A DNA stretch of 23,662 nt, taken from positions 1 through 23,662 of the forward strand of contig CAZFIO010000011.1 of assembly GCA_964519585.1 (NCBI GenBank), written 5' to 3'. The number at the start of each line of letters is the position of its first letter. The stretch's first letter is position 1. The translations under genes and the position numbers were made by a program. The notes below the pieces were generated by a model that was not told the origin of the DNA, did not search any database, and was given only the letters and a program-made list of their open reading frames with translations. This DNA is from CAZFIO01 sp964519585. Lineage in GTDB: Bacteria; Bacillota; Clostridia; Tissierellales; Tissierellaceae. Shown here in pieces: positions 23,032 to 23,662 of the stretch.

Positions 23032-23061
23032 AAGAGGTGCGGAACGACACAGAGCTAGGTT
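23032..23061 (+). repeat. CGGAAC-containing repeat module (direct orientation)
   Basis: This stretch matches the reverse complement of 6393-6422 at 22 of 30 positions, with GCGGAAC as its most conserved part. Confidence 0.6.
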
Positions 23062-23143
23062 GTCTACAGTGGGAGGGCCATGTTTCGGGTTTAAATTTTC
23101 AAAACATTTTCTGATTAACTGACCAACTATCCAACCGTGTGTT

Positions 23144-23205
23144 AGACGACTGGAGTGGAGCCTGTCCCTCTGTCAGACGACTGGAGTGGAGCCTGTCCCT
23201 CTGTC
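23144..23205. repeat. Perfect 31-bp tandem duplication
   Basis: The unit 23144-23174 (begins AGACGACTGGAGTGGAGC) is repeated without a single change at 23175-23205. The identity implies a recent duplication or ongoing slippage. Confidence 0.95.
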
Positions 23206-23243
23206 ATTTCGACTGGAGCCTAGCGGAATGGAGAAATCTCCGA
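23202..23243. repeat. TGTCATTTCGACTGGAGC-type dispersed repeat module
   Basis: This block ends in GGAGAAATCTCC, a 5-bp inverted repeat, and overlaps the end of the 31-bp duplication. It has the same general build (TGTCAT, then AGCG, then ATCT) as the palindrome arms at 6294-6367, which suggests a related repeat family. I recall similar sequences as intergenic repeats in other Firmicutes but could not search. Confidence 0.5.
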
Positions 23244-23332
23244 TTTTAAATACAAATTATTAAATTGACCTATTATGTAATGAAAATTAAATATTTATAG
23301 GGGTGGATGTCTGCCTGCAATCTATAATACAT

Positions 23333-23372
23333 AATAAGGTGGGAAGTTATCTTCTTGCCTTATTTTTGTTTT
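23333..23372 (+). terminator. Terminator-like hairpin between lysS and the tandem promoters
   Basis: AATAAGG pairs with CCTTATT, three wobble pairs follow, then GAAG pairs with CTTC around TTAT, making a 14-bp stem with a T-rich tail (TTTTTGTTTT). It probably ends greA-lysS transcription before the stable-RNA promoters, or the transcript of an unseen small RNA. Confidence 0.7.
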
Positions 23373-23443
23373 CAAATCATATATGCATCATATAGGTGTG
23401 ACCTACATGGAATAAAATCCCTAAAAAACTACTATAAAAAAAT

Positions 23444-23472
23444 TTGACAAGATGACATTAAGATGGTATTAT
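23444..23472 (+). promoter_or_regulatory. Tandem promoter P1
   Basis: TTGACA (23444-23449), a 17-bp spacer and TATTAT (23467-23472). It is the first of three consensus-like sigma-A promoters in 200 bp with no coding sequence after them inside the window. Confidence 0.85.
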
Positions 23473-23513
23473 AGGTATCCGGTCAACAGTTTAAAAATTT
23501 AAAAAAAAAGGTG

Positions 23514-23542
23514 TTGACAAAAGCAGCAAAAAAATGTATCAT
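23514..23542 (+). promoter_or_regulatory. Tandem promoter P2
   Basis: TTGACA (23514-23519), a 17-bp spacer and TATCAT (23537-23542). The core TTGACAAAAGCA...ATG closely resembles P3, suggesting the two arose by duplication. Confidence 0.85.
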
Positions 23543-23610
23543 TAAAAGGTCGGCTCAAGAAGCAGACAAAACAAGTCAATAAAGGATTTAAAAAAACTTT
23601 TAAAAACCTA

Positions 23611-23639
23611 TTGACAAGAAGCAATATAAATGATACATT
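23611..23639 (+). promoter_or_regulatory. Tandem promoter P3
   Basis: TTGACA (23611-23616), a 17-bp spacer and TACATT (23634-23639), 23 bp from the window edge. Tandem strong promoters after lysS point to an rRNA operon starting beyond the right edge; this is inferred from promoter pattern and gene order. Confidence 0.8.
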
Positions 23640-23662
23640 ATAAAAGTTGCCCCAAAGAGGGA

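Larger units (their letters stand above)
22835..23443. other. Gene-free spacer after lysS: repeat island and terminator
   Basis: No open frame here is supported by a ribosome binding site or protein-like composition. The first 410 bp are a mosaic of repeat modules (11-mer array, hairpin, CGGAAC module, 31-bp duplication, TGTCAT module). The part from about 23245 is AT-rich and holds a terminator-like hairpin at 23333-23372. I see nothing definable at 23373-23443 beyond AT-rich DNA leading into the promoters. Confidence 0.7.

Noticed and set aside
22835..23443. Degenerate CRISPR array because of regular short repeats after lysS.
   Set aside because: The 11-bp units are contiguous with no unique spacers, and no cas gene is present, so it is a tandem repeat and not a CRISPR.

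Overview
The window is 23.7 kb of low-GC DNA in which every gene lies on the + strand. It carries the housekeeping and sporulation cluster known from endospore-forming Firmicutes: pth, mfd, spoVT, spoVB/yabM-like, mazG (yabN type), an HU gene, rqcP (yabO), yabP, yabQ, divIC, an S1-domain gene (yabR type), spoIIE, tilS, hpt, ftsH, an ECF-transporter S component, coaX, dusB, an unrecognised gene, greA and lysS. The order closely follows the Bacillus subtilis chromosome segment that ends at lysS and an rRNA operon. Protein wording, AT-rich codons and frequent TTG/GTG starts suggest an anaerobic spore-former of the Clostridia/Tissierellia. This placement is an inference from style and content, not a database result.

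Layout. From 1 to 3.9 kb are the end of pth (its 5' part lies outside the window) and mfd. From 4.0 to 8.0 kb are spoVT with a strong terminator, a MOP-family flippase, a 270-bp repeat element, and mazG. From 8.0 to 10.3 kb is a run of small genes (HU, rqcP, yabP, yabQ, divIC, S1) broken by several clear hairpin terminators. spoIIE (10.5-12.9 kb) stands alone between a candidate promoter with an unusually long 21-bp spacer and a terminator. tilS and hpt overlap, and ftsH follows from its own promoter. An S component and coaX form a two-gene unit behind a structured leader of about 90 nt. dusB, an unknown gene, greA (behind a perfect-consensus promoter) and lysS complete the coding part. The last 830 bp hold no gene. 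They contain a second repeat island, a terminator-like hairpin, and three tandem sigma-A promoters, each with a 17-bp spacer, that point off the right edge; a stable-RNA (rRNA) operon is expected there.

How the genes fit together. They cover translation upkeep (peptidyl-tRNA recycling, tRNA-Ile lysidinylation, dihydrouridine, Lys-tRNA charging, ribosome quality control), transcription upkeep (Mfd, GreA), nucleotide, CoA and purine housekeeping (MazG, CoaX, Hpt), division and membrane quality control (DivIC, FtsH), and sporulation (SpoVT, SpoVB-like, YabP, YabQ, SpoIIE). None of this is exotic.

The unexplained structure is between the genes. Two repeat islands are built from the same modules: an 11-bp periodic repeat close to AACAATAGTCW, a hairpin with 8-bp arms and a 6-nt loop whose arm sequence differs between islands while its geometry is kept, and a CGGAAC-containing module. 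In the first island the 11-mers form terminal inverted repeats around a 255-bp composite. Other leads are the leader RNA before the S component, which can adopt two exclusive folds, the 21-bp spoIIE promoter, and the unknown 304-residue protein. No tRNA gene, CRISPR array, transposase or prophage gene was seen.
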